Shown: positions 1 through 9,350 of the stretch, in pieces
Layout of the letters: every line of letters starts with the position of its first letter
Position numbering within the stretch: position 1 is the first letter of the stretch
Source: [Flavobacterium] thermophilum
Lineage (GTDB): Bacteria > Bacillota > Bacilli > Bacillales > Anoxybacillaceae
DNA: 64,000 bases
Assembly: GCA_900450595.1 (NCBI GenBank)
Contig: UGGS01000001.1
Span: 992,001 to 1,056,000, forward strand
Direction of reading: 5' to 3'
Position numbers and translations under genes: made by a program
Notes under the pieces: generated by a model
Seen by the model: only the letters and a program-made list of their open reading frames with translations
Databases searched by the model: none
Told to the model about the DNA's origin: nothing

Positions 1-920
1 TCCGTATCCCAGCCAAGCAGCATATCGCCTTGGTTCGCATCGACCGAGCCCAACATGCCGTGGATGCGGGCGACGCGCAGCTCATGTTCAAACGTATGGC
101 CGGCCAATGTCGCATGGTTCGCTTCAATATTGAATTTGAAATGATCTTTCAGCCCATATGTCTGCAAGAACGCCAACGCCGTCGCCACATCGAAGTCATA
201 TTGATGCTTCGTCGGCTCTTTCGGCTTCGGTTCGATCAAAAACTGGCCGTCAAAGCCGATTTCTTTCGCATAGTCGACCGCCATGTGCAAGAAGCGGGCT
301 AAGTTGTCAAGCTCCAGCTTCATGTCCGTATTCAAGAGCGTCTCATAACCTTCCCGGCCGCCCCAAAACACGTAGTTTTCCGCTCCGAGCCGTTTGGCGA
401 TCTCGAGCCCTTTTTTCACTTTCGCCGCCGCATAGGCGAATACATCGGCATTGCATGACGTTGCCGCCCCGTGAACGAAGCGTGGATGGCTGAACAAGTT
501 CGCCGTATTCCACAGCAGCTTCGTTTTGCTTGTTTTCATGTATTCTTCAATCATATCGACGATTTCATCCAAGTTTTTGTACGTCTCGCTGAGCGTCTCG
601 CCTTCTGGAGCGATGTCGACATCATGGAAGCAGAAAAACGGAACGTTCAACTTTTCAAACAGCTCAAACGCCGCCTCGACGCGCACCTTCGCCAAATCCA
701 TCCCGCTGTATTTGTCCCACGGACGAATCATATTGCCGACGCCAAACGGATCCGATCCATCCCCCGTGAACGTATGCCAATACGCGACCGAAAAGCGCAA
801 ATGCTCCTCCATTGTTTTGTCGCCGACTTTTTCTTCCGGATTATAAAACTTAAACGCCAACGGATTGCGCGACTCCGGTCCTTCATATGGAATGGTTCCG
901 ATATTCGGGAAATACGCCAT
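1..920 (-). CDS. xylA: xylose isomerase (3' end outside window)
   Basis: Converts D-xylose to D-xylulose in the cytoplasm. Read from the ATG at 918-920, about 306 codons are visible and the C-terminal third lies beyond position 1. Family motifs are plain: [10 protein letters not shown] (catalytic His and Asp), [25 protein letters not shown] (metal-binding Glu) and [18 protein letters not shown] strong ribosome site (AAGGAGGA) lies just upstream of the ATG, and an IS terminal repeat begins only about 15 bp from the start codon, so the native promoter and any XylR operator have been displaced. The coding part looks intact. Identity is certain; expression is the open question. Confidence 0.95.
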   Translation of the reverse strand, partial: MAYFPNIGTIPYEGPESRNPLAFKFYNPEEKVGDKTMEEHLRFSVAYWHTFTGDGSDPFGVGNMIRPWDKYSGMDLAKVRVEAAFELFEKLNVPFFCFHDVDIAPEGETLSETYKNLDEIVDMIEEYMKTSKTKLLWNTANLFSHPRFVHGAATSCNADVFAYAAAKVKKGLEIAKRLGAENYVFWGGREGYETLLNTDMKLELDNLARFLHMAVDYAKEIGFDGQFLIEPKPKEPTKHQYDFDVATALAFLQTYGLKDHFKFNIEANHATLAGHTFEHELRVARIHGMLGSVDANQGDMLLGWDT

Positions 921-935
921 GTCCAAGTCCTCCTT

Positions 936-2828
936 ACTCACATTTCGCACCCTCTCGACCAAAATCGGGAGGATTTTTTCATCCCGGTGTCGAATAGGTC
1001 CTTGACACACAAGGAATGCAAAGGAGTTTTTCCATCATGGACGTTCGAATTCGGGCGATTTATGAAAGTTCCTATTTGAATATAATAAGTACCATTTTCA
1101 AAGATCTTGGCCTCCCTCAGCTGATTGACCGGCTGGTTCCGGTGGATCCTCAATGCCAAACCCGAGCCAGTGATGTGGTCGGGCTGCTTCTCTTGGATAT
1201 CTTGAGCGGCCGGCAAGCCCTCGTTCATTTGGAACGGTGGGCGCATGACATCGACTTGCCCAAGCTGATCCGGCCAGGATTGGATCCGTCTTGGTTCAAC
1301 GACGATGCCATTGCTCGCCATTTGGACCGGCTGTATGAGGCCAATATCCATCAAGTCCTTTCGTCTTGCCTGGTGCAAATCTACAAGAAAGAAGGCCTCC
1401 CTCTCCGTGTCTTTCACGCGGATACGACGGACAAGACGGTTTACGGTGCGTATGAATCCGATTCGTCGGATGGGTTGCACATCACCTATGGCTATAACCG
1501 CCATCATCGCTGGCAAAAGCAGATCGGATTCGGCCTGATCGGCAACGAGGACGGCATCCCGTTTTACGGCGACGTGCACGACGGCAACGCGCCGGACAAA
1601 ACGTGGAATCCCGAGGTGCTCTCCCGTGTCCATGAGCAGCTGAGGGAAGCGAAGATCGAAGACGAATGGATTTACGTGGCAGATTCCGCTGCGATGACGA
1701 AGGACACGCTGGCGCAAACGAAAGCCGCCAACGCCTTTTTGATCACGAGAGGGCCGTCGTCGCTCCGGATTGTCAAAACGGCGCTTTCGGAGGCGGATGC
1801 CCAACCCGATTCGGCGTGGAGCGCCCCCTTTGCGCTGGCCGAGAAAAACGGCGCCACGTACCGGGTATGGGAAACGGCCTCGACATATGAAGGCCAGCCC
1901 GTACGACTGATCGTCGTCGAATCGAGTGCGCTCGACCAGCGAAAAGGAAAGACGCTCGAAACAGAACGAACCAAAGAAGCGGAGCTTCTTCGCGAGGAAC
2001 AAGCCCGTTGGGAGCGTCATCCTTTCTCTTGCCGGGAAGACGCCGAACAAGCCTTGGCCTCCTTGAAGGCATCCCTTCGTCCCCGGTTCCATCGAGTGGA
2101 GGCCGTCGTCGAAGAGATCGTGCGTCCGAAAAAACGGCGTGGACGGCCGAAAAAAGGGGCGGAACCGGAAATGGAGACGCTGTACACCCTTCGGCTGAGC
2201 GTGGAATTCAACCAAGACGCGTGGGAGCAGGCGAGACGGAAAGCGTCCCGGTTTGTTCTCGTCACGACCGTTCCGAAGGAATGGAAGGGCCAACCCATGG
2301 ATGCCCAAGAGATCTTGAAGCTGTATAAAGGGCAGATCTCGGTGGAAATGAACTTCTCCTTCCTAAAAGATCCGTTCTTTACGGACGAAATTTACGTCAA
2401 AAAACCCGAACGAGTGGCGGTATTGGGCTATTTGTTTTTGCTGGCCTTGGCCATTTACCGCGTCTTCCAGCGCCGAGTGCGTCAGTTCATCACACCTGAA
2501 CGCCCGTTAAAGGGCGCAGGAGGCCGGAAATTGACCCGGCCAACCGGACAAGCGATTTTTCAATTGTTTTGGTATGTCAGAGTCGTCCTGTTGGAACTGC
2601 CGGATGGGCAAATCCAACGCAGGCTGGGGAAACCGCTCACCCCTGATCAGCGAAGGATTCTGCAAGGATTAGGGATGGATGAGAGCATTTACTTGTAAAG
2701 GTTATACGGAACGACTAGCGATGGTAAAAAAAGGATTGCCATCGCTTGTTGTGTTGGTCAAAAAGTTATTCTGAAAAACTAAATAAAAAATCCTTTGTTT
2801 CTACCTTGTTAGGGTGCGAAATGTGAGT
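936..2828 (+). mobile_element. IS1634/IS4-superfamily insertion sequence
   Basis: An element of about 1.9 kb bounded by perfect 18-bp inverted repeats (936-953 and 2811-2828; left end ACTCACATTTCGCACCCT). It holds one intact DDE transposase gene. The bases next to the two ends (TCCTT on the left, TAGGA on the right) do not form a direct repeat. This suggests that the insertion was followed by a deletion or rearrangement on one side, in line with the truncated genes to its right. Confidence 0.85.
1037..2698 (+). CDS. IS1634-type DDE transposase
   Basis: A transposase of 553 residues. The start chosen is the ATG at 1037, which follows AAAGGAG by a normal spacing; an upstream in-frame ATG at 1016 overlaps that ribosome site. 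The N-terminal part (DLGLPQLIDRLVPVD) resembles the DUF4277 region of this family. DDE candidates are the Asp in FHADTTDKT, the Asp in YVADSAAM and the Glu in ISVEMNFSFLKD near residue 440. A basic stretch (RPKKRRGRPKKG) lies before the last catalytic part. It is full length and uninterrupted, so probably active. Family placement is from motif memory. Confidence 0.9.
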   Translation: MDVRIRAIYESSYLNIISTIFKDLGLPQLIDRLVPVDPQCQTRASDVVGLLLLDILSGRQALVHLERWAHDIDLPKLIRPGLDPSWFNDDAIARHLDRLYEANIHQVLSSCLVQIYKKEGLPLRVFHADTTDKTVYGAYESDSSDGLHITYGYNRHHRWQKQIGFGLIGNEDGIPFYGDVHDGNAPDKTWNPEVLSRVHEQLREAKIEDEWIYVADSAAMTKDTLAQTKAANAFLITRGPSSLRIVKTALSEADAQPDSAWSAPFALAEKNGATYRVWETASTYEGQPVRLIVVESSALDQRKGKTLETERTKEAELLREEQARWERHPFSCREDAEQALASLKASLRPRFHRVEAVVEEIVRPKKRRGRPKKGAEPEMETLYTLRLSVEFNQDAWEQARRKASRFVLVTTVPKEWKGQPMDAQEILKLYKGQISVEMNFSFLKDPFFTDEIYVKKPERVAVLGYLFLLALAIYRVFQRRVRQFITPERPLKGAGGRKLTRPTGQAIFQLFWYVRVVLLELPDGQIQRRLGKPLTPDQRRILQGLGMDESIYL

Positions 2829-2885
2829 TAGGACGCCTCCAATGATGAAAGATGAGCGGCAGGGCGGCGCTATACCAGCTGACCA

Positions 2886-3344
2886 TTATGTCAGCTCTTC
2901 AATCATTACTACCACCGCATCCCGCAAATCATTGTAGGACCAACTGGGCAAGGTCGGACGTTGGATGGCAAGCTCGTGTGAAGCGGGGAGATGAACAAAC
3001 CCGGCCTGAACGGACAAATTTTCACTGCTTACTTTATGCAGAACAGAATACATCACATGATTGCACAAATACGTTCCCGCGGTATTGGAGATCTGGGCGG
3101 GATAGCCTCGTTCATTCAGTGCGTTGACAAATTGACGAATTGGCAATGTAGAGAAATATGCCGCTGGCCCGCCTTCGACAATCGATTCATCTTGTACTTT
3201 TATCCCGCGGTTATCGGGCCCTCCGTCCTGACAATTGATCGCCACTCGCTCTGGAGTAATTTTGGTGCGGCCGGCGGCGAGGCCAAGTGATATAACGGCA
3301 TCCGGTTCAATTTCCGCTACATACGCTAAACAATGCAAAGAGGA
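2886..3344 (-). pseudogene. pcp: pyrrolidone-carboxylate peptidase, 5'-truncated
   Basis: The C-terminal 150 residues or so of pyroglutamyl peptidase I, which removes N-terminal pyroglutamate from peptides. The family is usually about 215 residues, so the first 60 or so are missing. All three catalytic positions remain: Glu in ITPERVAIN, Cys in TAGTYLCNHVMY and His in AGFVHLP. At about 3345 the reading passes directly into an oppA-like fragment in another frame, so the 5' end was lost by deletion. No ribosome site precedes the first in-frame Met. Probably not functional. Confidence 0.85.
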
Positions 3345-3556
3345 AGCTTGTATCGTTTTTGATTATTTTGCTCCACTTTCGCCTTTGCCATTAAATTATC
3401 AAATTGCTTATTGACGCAGTTTGTTCGGTTGTTCGGGCTGCCGCCTAGGTAGTAGTCTAAAATAACCGTTGGGTCAACGAACATGCCTACCCATTCCATA
3501 CGGTCTATTTGGAAATGGGTTAATATCTTTAGCCAAATTGGCTTGTTGGGAAGCAC
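3345..3556 (-). pseudogene. peptide ABC transporter binding protein fragment (OppA-like)
   Basis: About 70 residues from the C-terminal half of an oligopeptide-binding lipoprotein of the OppA/SBP_bac_5 family. The diagnostic stretch is MEWVGMFVDPTVILDY followed by GGSPNNRTNCVNKQFD. Both ends are missing: nothing recognisable lies upstream, and downstream the frame runs into the pcp remnant and stops. Together with pcp it marks a deletion that removed the rest of a peptide-uptake gene. Confidence 0.75.
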
Positions 3557-3603
3557 GTTTAGACAATGAAGAGCGGCTTCTACTTACCAGTTCCCGCCTG
3601 CTT

Positions 3604-4398
3604 TCAGAACAGAAGCCGCCCCCCTGCTTTGTTCCTACCTCCCCCAAACACCGGCTTCCGTTTTTCTAAAAAGGCACGGACGCCTTCGCGGTGGTCTTCG
3701 GTTTGCCGCATGCGCTGTTGGGCGTCGGTTTCGAGTTCGAGCACGCGAAGCAACTCTTCTTTTGTTTGTTCGACGTACACCATTTTCGTGGCGATCATGG
3801 CTTGAAGCGGTTTTTCCTGCAAGGAAGCGATGAATGGTTCGGCCTGCTCCTCGTTTTCGACAACGAAGTCAACGAGCCCAAGCTGCTGCGCTTCGTCGGC
3901 GCTCATCGGTTTTCCTTCCCAGATGATGTGTTTCGCTTTCGCCGTGCCGACCCGCTGCGCCAAAAGAAAATGCCCGCCGCCATCAGGGATGAGGCCGATG
4001 CCGATGAAATTCATCGCCAGGCGCGCTTCTTTCGTGGCGATAAGATAATCGCTTGCCAAGGCGAAGCTGAATCCAAGGCCAGCCGCAGGGCCATGGATGA
4101 GGGAAACGGTGATTTTCGGCATCGTATACAAGAGCATGATCATCTCCCGAATCGTATTCATCACCGTCTGAAACTGGTTTGGATCATCGACAGCGAGCAT
4201 CGTCTTAATGTCGCCCCCAGCCGAAAATCCTCTTCCTCTGCCGCGAATGACGACAACGGAAGCGTCGCTTTCCTTGACTTTCCGCAGTGCGTCGACGAGC
4301 TCATGCAACATTTGTACATCCATCGCATTGAGTGCCTGCGGACGATTGAGTTCCAGTATTGCTTTGTTTTGGTCAAATGTCAAAACAACTGTTTCCAT
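3604..4398 (-). CDS. enoyl-CoA hydratase/isomerase family protein
   Basis: A crotonase-fold enzyme of 264 residues. The start METVVLTF is preceded by AGAGGGGGA at good spacing, so longer in-frame starts were rejected. The oxyanion-hole motifs are GFSAGGDIKTML (near residue 65) and HGPAAGLGFSFALASDY (near 110). In canonical hydratases two Glu residues act; here the second region reads GLIPDGGGHFLL, with Asp-Gly in place of the usual Glu-containing motif, so the exact reaction (hydratase, isomerase or other) cannot be named. The last dozen residues (GGRNKAGGRLLF) run into decayed sequence and may not be original. It may be cotranscribed with nothing: a terminator lies upstream at 4471. Confidence 0.85.
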   Translation of the reverse strand: METVVLTFDQNKAILELNRPQALNAMDVQMLHELVDALRKVKESDASVVVIRGRGRGFSAGGDIKTMLAVDDPNQFQTVMNTIREMIMLLYTMPKITVSLIHGPAAGLGFSFALASDYLIATKEARLAMNFIGIGLIPDGGGHFLLAQRVGTAKAKHIIWEGKPMSADEAQQLGLVDFVVENEEQAEPFIASLQEKPLQAMIATKMVYVEQTKEELLRVLELETDAQQRMRQTEDHREGVRAFLEKRKPVFGGGRNKAGGRLLF

Positions 4399-4470
4399 CG
4401 TTCTCCCCCTCTGAATCATCATTCATTTATTCATTTCCCGATCGGAGGGCAAAATTCCTTTTTTGTGCAT

Positions 4471-4501
4471 GAAAAACTGGGTGCCCGCAGTCAAGGCACC
4501 C
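4471..4501 (-). terminator. rho-independent terminator
   Basis: Read on the minus strand, GGGTGCC (4495-4501) pairs with GGCACCC (4479-4485) around a 9-nt loop and is followed by AGTTTTTC. It ends the aldehyde dehydrogenase/small membrane protein transcript. Confidence 0.75.
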
Positions 4502-4543
4502 TCCCTTTCATTGCATTTTACCGTGTATGTTTGCCTGCTCTCT

Positions 4544-4715
4544 TTACAGCCGTCCTTTCTCCTCGCCTAAAGCAGCAAGCAGCCGCTCGATCCGTTCGAG
4601 CCGGCACCCCATACTCCCGATGGAGAAGGCGATCCATATTAACTGCCACAAACAGCACAAACGGCAGAAGCCACGCAAACAAAGGAAACAACCCATCTCC
4701 AATCGGAATCCTCAT
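4544..4715 (-). pseudogene. small membrane protein, apparently frameshifted
   Basis: The ATG at 4715 opens a hydrophobic segment (PLFAWLLPFVLFVAV) that is clearly membrane-like. About 40 codons in, the frame becomes cysteine/arginine-rich and implausible, while the neighbouring frame gives a clean amphipathic tail, RLERIERLLAALGEEKGRL, ending at a stop at 4544-4546. This pattern indicates a single-base indel somewhere between 4610 and 4650. The gene starts 27 bp after the aldehyde dehydrogenase stop and ends before a terminator, so the two probably form one operon. I do not recognise a function. Confidence 0.45.
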
Positions 4716-4742
4716 TTACCCTAACTTTTTCCATCTATAATT

Positions 4743-6179
4743 TTAGTTTTCGTTAAAAATAATCAACTTCAACTCCGTCATTTCTTCAATCGCATAACGA
4801 ATGCCTTCACGGCCAAACCCACTTTCTTTCACGCCGCCGTACGGCATATGGTCGACGCGGAACGTCGGGATGTCATTAATCAACACGCCGCCAACGTGCA
4901 GTTGTTTCGCCGCTTTCCACGCGGTATGGACGTTGTCGGTGTAGATGCCCGCCTGCAAGCCGTAGCGCGAGTCATTGACCAGTTCAATGGCTTCATCGAT
5001 CGAACGGACGCGGTTGATCAAGACGATCGGGGCGAACACTTCTTGGCAAGACACTTTCATCGTCGGTTCGGCGTCCACAATGACCGTCGGAAGCAAGATA
5101 TTGCCGTCGCGCTCGCCGCCGAGGACGACGTTTGCGCCGCCTTGTTTCGCCTCTTCGATCCAAGAGAGCGCCCGGTCGACATCGTTTGGCGTAATCAAGG
5201 CGGATACATCGGTATTCGGATCGAGCGGGTCACCCGTCTTCAATTGTTTGGCCGCCGTGACAAATTTCTCAACGAACTCGTCATAACGATTCTCATGCAC
5301 GTAAATGCGCTGGAGTGAAATGCACACCTGTCCTTGGAACGTGAACGCGCCGAACACGCAGCGCGGGATGATGCGGTCAAGATCGACCTGTTCATCGACG
5401 ATCACGGCCGAGTTCGAGCCGAGCTCGAGCGTCACCCGCTTTAAGCCAGCTTTATTGCGGATCGCGATGCCGACTTCCGGGCTGCCGGTGAAGGTGATCA
5501 TGCTGATGCGCGGGTCGGTGACGATTTTGTCGCCGACCGTGCGGCCGCTTCCCGTGACGACGTTGAGCGCCCCTTTCGGCAAACCGGCTTTTTCGAACAG
5601 TTCGGCAATAAAGTAGGCGGACAGCGGCGTTTGGCTGGCTGGCTTCAACACAACGGTGTTGCCCGAGGCGATGGCCGGGCCAAGTTTATGGGCCACCAAG
5701 TTCATCGGGAAGTTAAACGGCGTAATCGCCCCGATGATGCCGATCGGCTCGCGGACCGTCAAGGCGATGCGATGTTCCCCGCCCGGCGCGGCGTCAAGCG
5801 GCAGCGTTTCCCCGTGAATGCGTTTCGCTTCTTCGGCGGCGAATTTGTACGTTTGGATCGTGCGGGCGACTTCCCCTTTCGCCGTGGTGATCGGTTTGGC
5901 TGCTTCCAGCGCGATCAACCTTGCCGCTTCTTCATGCCGCGCTTTCAGCTGCTCGCCGACCCGCTCTAAAATGGCGGCTCGTTCATGCGCCGGCATAGCC
6001 GCCATCGTTTGCCGCGCGGCGTACGCCGCCGCGATCGCTTCGTCGACTTCTTGTTCGGTGGCCACAGGGATTTCGGCAATCGTCTCGCGTGAGTATGGCG
6101 ATTTCAGCTCCGTGTACGACTTGGCTTCCCGCCATTCGCCGTTGATGTATAGCTTCTGTTTCTGCACCGCGATTGACAT
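4743..6179 (-). CDS. NAD(P)-dependent aldehyde dehydrogenase family protein
   Basis: A full-length aldehyde dehydrogenase of 478 residues. It oxidises an aldehyde to an acid, probably a small metabolite aldehyde; the substrate cannot be read from sequence. Visible motifs: ITPFNFPMNLVAHK (cofactor pocket) near 150, FTGSPEVG near 228, catalytic Glu in LELGSNSA near 250, and nucleophile Cys in FQGQVCISLQR near 285. The C-terminal PYGGVKESGFGREG is typical. It is closest in style to the lactaldehyde/sulfolactaldehyde-like branch, by general resemblance only. It leads an apparent two-gene unit with the small membrane protein. Confidence 0.9.
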   Translation of the reverse strand: MSIAVQKQKLYINGEWREAKSYTELKSPYSRETIAEIPVATEQEVDEAIAAAYAARQTMAAMPAHERAAILERVGEQLKARHEEAARLIALEAAKPITTAKGEVARTIQTYKFAAEEAKRIHGETLPLDAAPGGEHRIALTVREPIGIIGAITPFNFPMNLVAHKLGPAIASGNTVVLKPASQTPLSAYFIAELFEKAGLPKGALNVVTGSGRTVGDKIVTDPRISMITFTGSPEVGIAIRNKAGLKRVTLELGSNSAVIVDEQVDLDRIIPRCVFGAFTFQGQVCISLQRIYVHENRYDEFVEKFVTAAKQLKTGDPLDPNTDVSALITPNDVDRALSWIEEAKQGGANVVLGGERDGNILLPTVIVDAEPTMKVSCQEVFAPIVLINRVRSIDEAIELVNDSRYGLQAGIYTDNVHTAWKAAKQLHVGGVLINDIPTFRVDHMPYGGVKESGFGREGIRYAIEEMTELKLIIFNEN

Positions 6180-6604
6180 CTTTTCACCCTTCCCTTCTTT
6201 TAAGCACGCGGCCGAAATTTTCCCCTTCAGTATATGTCCCGCATGCCCTGTTTATTTGTTTCATTCGCCATCGCGCGTGAAAATCCTTCCACTTGTCCTT
6301 TGTTTACGAAAGCCGTCCGTTGCCATGCAGCGCCATCATTCGCCTCTCTCGTTACGGGTGACGTTCCCCTCCCCTCTCTATGATAACACTCCGTCGCTCG
6401 GTTTGCCGCCAAACTGCTTGCCCCTGTTCGCGGAAAGACAAGCAACATAGCCCTTGGTCACCGGCCGCCCAACGTCGGCGCAACATTTCCCCAGCTAACC
6501 GTTCAGCCCCGCAAGGCATGATGATGGCTTTCTAATTCCTCCTTCTCCTATGTTTTTGTTGTATGATAAAAGCAGCCAAAAATAGTGTAGAGGGAGATTT
6601 GGAA
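6180..6604. other. divergent intergenic region, no gene seen
   Basis: About 420 bp between the divergent aldehyde dehydrogenase and cyclase genes. Short frames here lack ribosome sites and coding character. It must hold the promoters for both neighbours, but I see no convincing -35/-10 pair or operator. Confidence 0.4.
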
Positions 6605-7255
6605 ATGAACATTAAAACACTCATCGACCTCACCATGCCGATCACGGCCCAAACTCCGGTGTACCCGGGGGATCCGAAGCCGAAAATCGAACCGGCAGCG
6701 ACGTTCGCCCAAGACGGCTATCACGTCAGCCGCTTGGTGCTTGGGTCGCATAGCGGCACGCATGTGGATGCGCCGTTTCACTTTTGCGAACACGGTTGGC
6801 GGCTCGATGACGTGCCGCTCACGTATTTTCTTGGCCGCGGCATCGTGATCGGTGCCACCGGGAAAGCGGAAGGCGAAGCGGTGACGATGGCCGATGCCGC
6901 TCCGTATATCCCAAAGCTGTCGCCGGGAACCATTGTGTTGTTTCATACCGGCTGGTCGCAATACGCCGGAACAAAGCGGTATTTCCGCCATCCGTACGTC
7001 GCGCCGGATGTGATTGAAGCGATGCTGGAGCGAGGCGTGCGGACGTTTTTCATCGACGCGCTCAACATCGACCCGCCGGACGGCTCGTCGTTCCGCGCCC
7101 ACGAACTTATTCTTGGCGCCAACGGGGTGATCGGAGAAAATTTCGTGAACTTCGAGCAAATCGATTTTGATGACCCGTATATTATTGCCCTCCCCCTTTC
7201 CTTGCCTGGCTGCGACGGTTCGCCCGTTCGGGCGGTGGCGGTGCAGTGGGCGTAA
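6605..7255 (+). CDS. cyclase family protein (kynurenine-formamidase-like)
   Basis: A metal-dependent hydrolase of 216 residues in the cyclase/KynB superfamily. The signature HSGTHVDAPFHF (near residue 50) matches the HxGTHxDxPxH metal-binding motif; DLTMPI and VYPGDP at the N-terminus and SFRAHELIL near 170 also fit. The start at 6605 follows AGAGGGAG; an earlier in-frame Met at 6563 lacks one. No kynurenine-pathway neighbours are present, so arylformamide hydrolysis is only one option; isatin hydrolase or another cyclic-amide activity is equally possible. It stands alone, followed by a hairpin. Confidence 0.85.
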   Translation: MNIKTLIDLTMPITAQTPVYPGDPKPKIEPAATFAQDGYHVSRLVLGSHSGTHVDAPFHFCEHGWRLDDVPLTYFLGRGIVIGATGKAEGEAVTMADAAPYIPKLSPGTIVLFHTGWSQYAGTKRYFRHPYVAPDVIEAMLERGVRTFFIDALNIDPPDGSSFRAHELILGANGVIGENFVNFEQIDFDDPYIIALPLSLPGCDGSPVRAVAVQWA

Positions 7256-7278
7256 CAAAGAAGGATGATGCAACCAAA

Positions 7279-7305
7279 CGCCCCGCACATGCTTTGCGCG
7301 GGGCG
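7279..7305. terminator. GC-rich hairpin between convergent genes
   Basis: CGCCCCGC (7279-7286) pairs with GCGGGGCG (7298-7305). U-runs on both sides are weak. It sits between the convergent cyclase gene and maa relic and probably serves both. Confidence 0.5.
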
Positions 7306-7315
7306 CGGCCTTGGG

Positions 7316-7483
7316 CTATTTGAGCCATTTGATCACTTTCGCCGGGTTTCCGCCAACGACCGCGTTGGCGGTTTCATTATACAAACGAACGAGCCGCCGC
7401 GCCCGCTCCCGTTCTTTGACGAGCTCCAAATCGGCAGGGTTGTACAAGTGTCCCGCCAACATCTTTTCTTTTTCCGTTTTCAT
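7316..7483 (-). pseudogene. maa: maltose O-acetyltransferase with large internal deletion
   Basis: The frame opens with KTEKEKMLAGHLYNPAD and ERARRLVRLYNET, the N-terminal domain of sugar O-acetyltransferases, then jumps in frame to NAVVGGNPAKVIKWLK, the extreme C-terminus. The whole left-handed beta-helix (about 130 residues, acetyl-CoA and sugar sites) is missing. The start ATG at 7481-7483 still has a good GGAGGG ribosome site, so a peptide of about 55 residues could be made but cannot be an acetyltransferase. Confidence 0.85.
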
Positions 7484-7534
7484 CGAATCCCTCCAACACT
7501 TCATGCATTCGTTTCAAAACTCCATGGAATGATC

Positions 7535-8914
7535 TTATCGTCCTTCAGAAAAACCGTTCCCTGTCATCGTTTCGATGCGCACGCCTTCCCGATAATAGGC
7601 CTCCATCACATCCTTTAGCACCATGCTTCCGCCTGTCGCCCAGCCAATATGGACGGCGTTTTTCATCTTTTCTTTCAAACCGTTTGCCTCTACGTACGTT
7701 TGCCCCGCCAAATCACGAAACAGCCGAACAGGCCCCGCCACCCCCGCCAAGGCGGACGGCTCTAAATAGATTTCCTCCGTTTCCACCATCGCCGCGAGCA
7801 AGCGGTAAAGCGTCGCATCGTCCACCGTATAGACGCCGCTGATGACGTTCTCAAGCATGTTCCCCACCAGCCGCGACGGCCGCCCCACCGCCAGCCCGTC
7901 CGCTTCGGTCTTATTGTCGAGGCCAAAATCTTGCACCGACACGCGGTCGTGCTCTCCTGTCATCAGGCCGAGCAGCATGCAAGGCGAATGCGTCGGCTCA
8001 GCGAAAAAGCAATGCACATGATCGCCGTACACGAGCTTCAGCCCAAACGTCACCCCGCCCGGACCGCCGCCGACGCCGCAAGGAAGATACACAAAGAGCG
8101 GATGGGTTTCATCAACCGTGATGTTCATGTCCTCTAATTGCTTTTTCAGCCGAAACGCCGCCACCGCATAGCCTAAAAACAGATGGATCGAGTTCTCATC
8201 ATCGATAAAATACGACGTTGGATCCTCGGCGGACTGTCTTCGCGCCTCTTCCACCACCTGGTTGTAATCGGTGAGATGTTCGATGACGGTGACCCCTTTG
8301 CTTCGCAACAAGTCTTTTTTCCATTGTTTCGCATCGGCTGACATATGAACGGTGACGCGGAACCCAAGCTTTGCCCCGATGATGCCGATGCTCAAGCCTA
8401 AATTCCCTGTCGATCCAACGACCAGAGAATAGCGGGAAAAGAATTGCCGGAATTCTTCGCTGTCCATGACCGCATAGTCGTCTCCTATGGTGATCATCCC
8501 GTTGGCGAGCGCGAGGTCTTCCGCATGTTTCAGAACCTCATAGATTCCCCCTCTCGCCTTGATCGACCCGGAGATGGGAAGATGGCTGTCGCATTTTAGC
8601 AACAGCTCCCCCTCAATGTTGGTCTGAAACATCTTTTCCAAACGCTGTTTCATGTTCGGAATCCGGACTAAAGGGGATTCAATGATGCCATAGGCCGGCC
8701 GCGTCTCGGGAAACACTTTCGCGATGTAGGGGGCAAAGCGGCGCAATCGTTCTTCCGCCTCCTTGACATCGCGCTCGCGTAAAGGAATCGTTTGAATGGC
8801 TTGCGCAAACGCGTGATATTTTGGATTGCGCCAAAACACCTCTTCGGCCGCCATGATCGTTTCAAGCAGCGGGAATTCCTTTACCCACTTTTGGATTTCG
8901 TTTTTGGTCATCAT
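7535..8914 (-). CDS. dsdA: D-serine dehydratase
   Basis: A PLP enzyme of 459 residues converting D-serine to pyruvate and ammonia. The PLP lysine lies in SGSIKARGG (near residue 117), a phosphate-binding glycine loop is seen in CGVGGGPGG (near 280), and [15 protein letters not shown] (near 167) is typical. The length matches DsdA. There is no dsdX permease or dsdC regulator next to it; the neighbours are a maa relic and an MFS relic. Start taken at the first of two adjacent ATG codons after GGGAGAG. Confidence 0.93.
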   Translation of the reverse strand: MMTKNEIQKWVKEFPLLETIMAAEEVFWRNPKYHAFAQAIQTIPLRERDVKEAEERLRRFAPYIAKVFPETRPAYGIIESPLVRIPNMKQRLEKMFQTNIEGELLLKCDSHLPISGSIKARGGIYEVLKHAEDLALANGMITIGDDYAVMDSEEFRQFFSRYSLVVGSTGNLGLSIGIIGAKLGFRVTVHMSADAKQWKKDLLRSKGVTVIEHLTDYNQVVEEARRQSAEDPTSYFIDDENSIHLFLGYAVAAFRLKKQLEDMNITVDETHPLFVYLPCGVGGGPGGVTFGLKLVYGDHVHCFFAEPTHSPCMLLGLMTGEHDRVSVQDFGLDNKTEADGLAVGRPSRLVGNMLENVISGVYTVDDATLYRLLAAMVETEEIYLEPSALAGVAGPVRLFRDLAGQTYVEANGLKEKMKNAVHIGWATGGSMVLKDVMEAYYREGVRIETMTGNGFSEGR

Positions 8915-9054
8915 GCACCATTCTCTCCCATGCGTGTTTGTCGTTTCGCACCCTGGGCGGATGCCGGTCCAAAGTCCGCTTCATTGTTTGTCGAACCGTT
9001 TACCTCCAGTCTCGCGAAAACCGCTCCCATTGTCAATAGGGAGGAAGGAAAATG

Positions 9055-9115
9055 ATTTGCGGGCGACATTCAGGAGTGATCGCCAGCCTCGTCGGAACGG
9101 CCAAGCAAGGTGTGA
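9055..9115 (+). mobile_element. solo end relic of an ISLre2-like element
   Basis: TTGCGGGCGACATTCAGGAG and the following bases, with GTCGG and CCAAGC further on, resemble the left end of the intact ISLre2-type element at 60564 (TTGTGGGTGACATTCAGGAA). No transposase is left. It lies just upstream of the promoter of the MFS gene. Similarity was judged by eye. Confidence 0.5.
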
Positions 9116-9121
9116 TTTGCT

Positions 9122-9150
9122 TTGAAAAACGCCTGTCTTTCCATTATGAT
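9122..9150 (+). promoter_or_regulatory. sigma-A-type promoter
   Basis: TTGAAA (9122-9127), 17-bp spacer, TATGAT (9145-9150). It lies 35 bp before the MFS start codon and abuts the ISLre2-like relic, so it may come from that element. Confidence 0.6.
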
Positions 9151-9350
9151 GAAAGAGGCAAATCATATCGTGGAGATGATGATCATGGACAATCGCCGCG
9201 GTTTATCGCTTTTGTTCCTCGTGATGTTTTTGGTCATGGCCGGGTTTGGCATCATCATTCCCGTCCTTCCGTTTTACGCGGAAAAAATCGGCGCGACTCC
9301 AACACAACTCGGTTGGCTAATGGCCGTGTATTCGCTCATGCAATTTTTAT

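Noticed and set aside
938-2308. Long open frame antisense to the IS1634-type transposase (456 codons)
   Set aside because: Arg/Phe-rich shadow of a GC-rich gene; no ribosome site and no recognisable domain, while the plus-strand frame has full transposase motifs.
2886-3338. Pcp fragment as a functional peptidase, since all three catalytic residues are present
   Set aside because: About 60 N-terminal residues including the first strands of the fold are missing and there is no start signal.
3691-4740. 349-codon plus-strand frame
   Set aside because: Antisense to the enoyl-CoA hydratase gene, which has a proper start and motifs; composition is typical of a shadow frame.
6180-6604. Possible riboswitch or T-box before the aldehyde dehydrogenase or cyclase
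   Set aside because: No T-box sequence, specifier stem or terminator/antiterminator pair could be seen.
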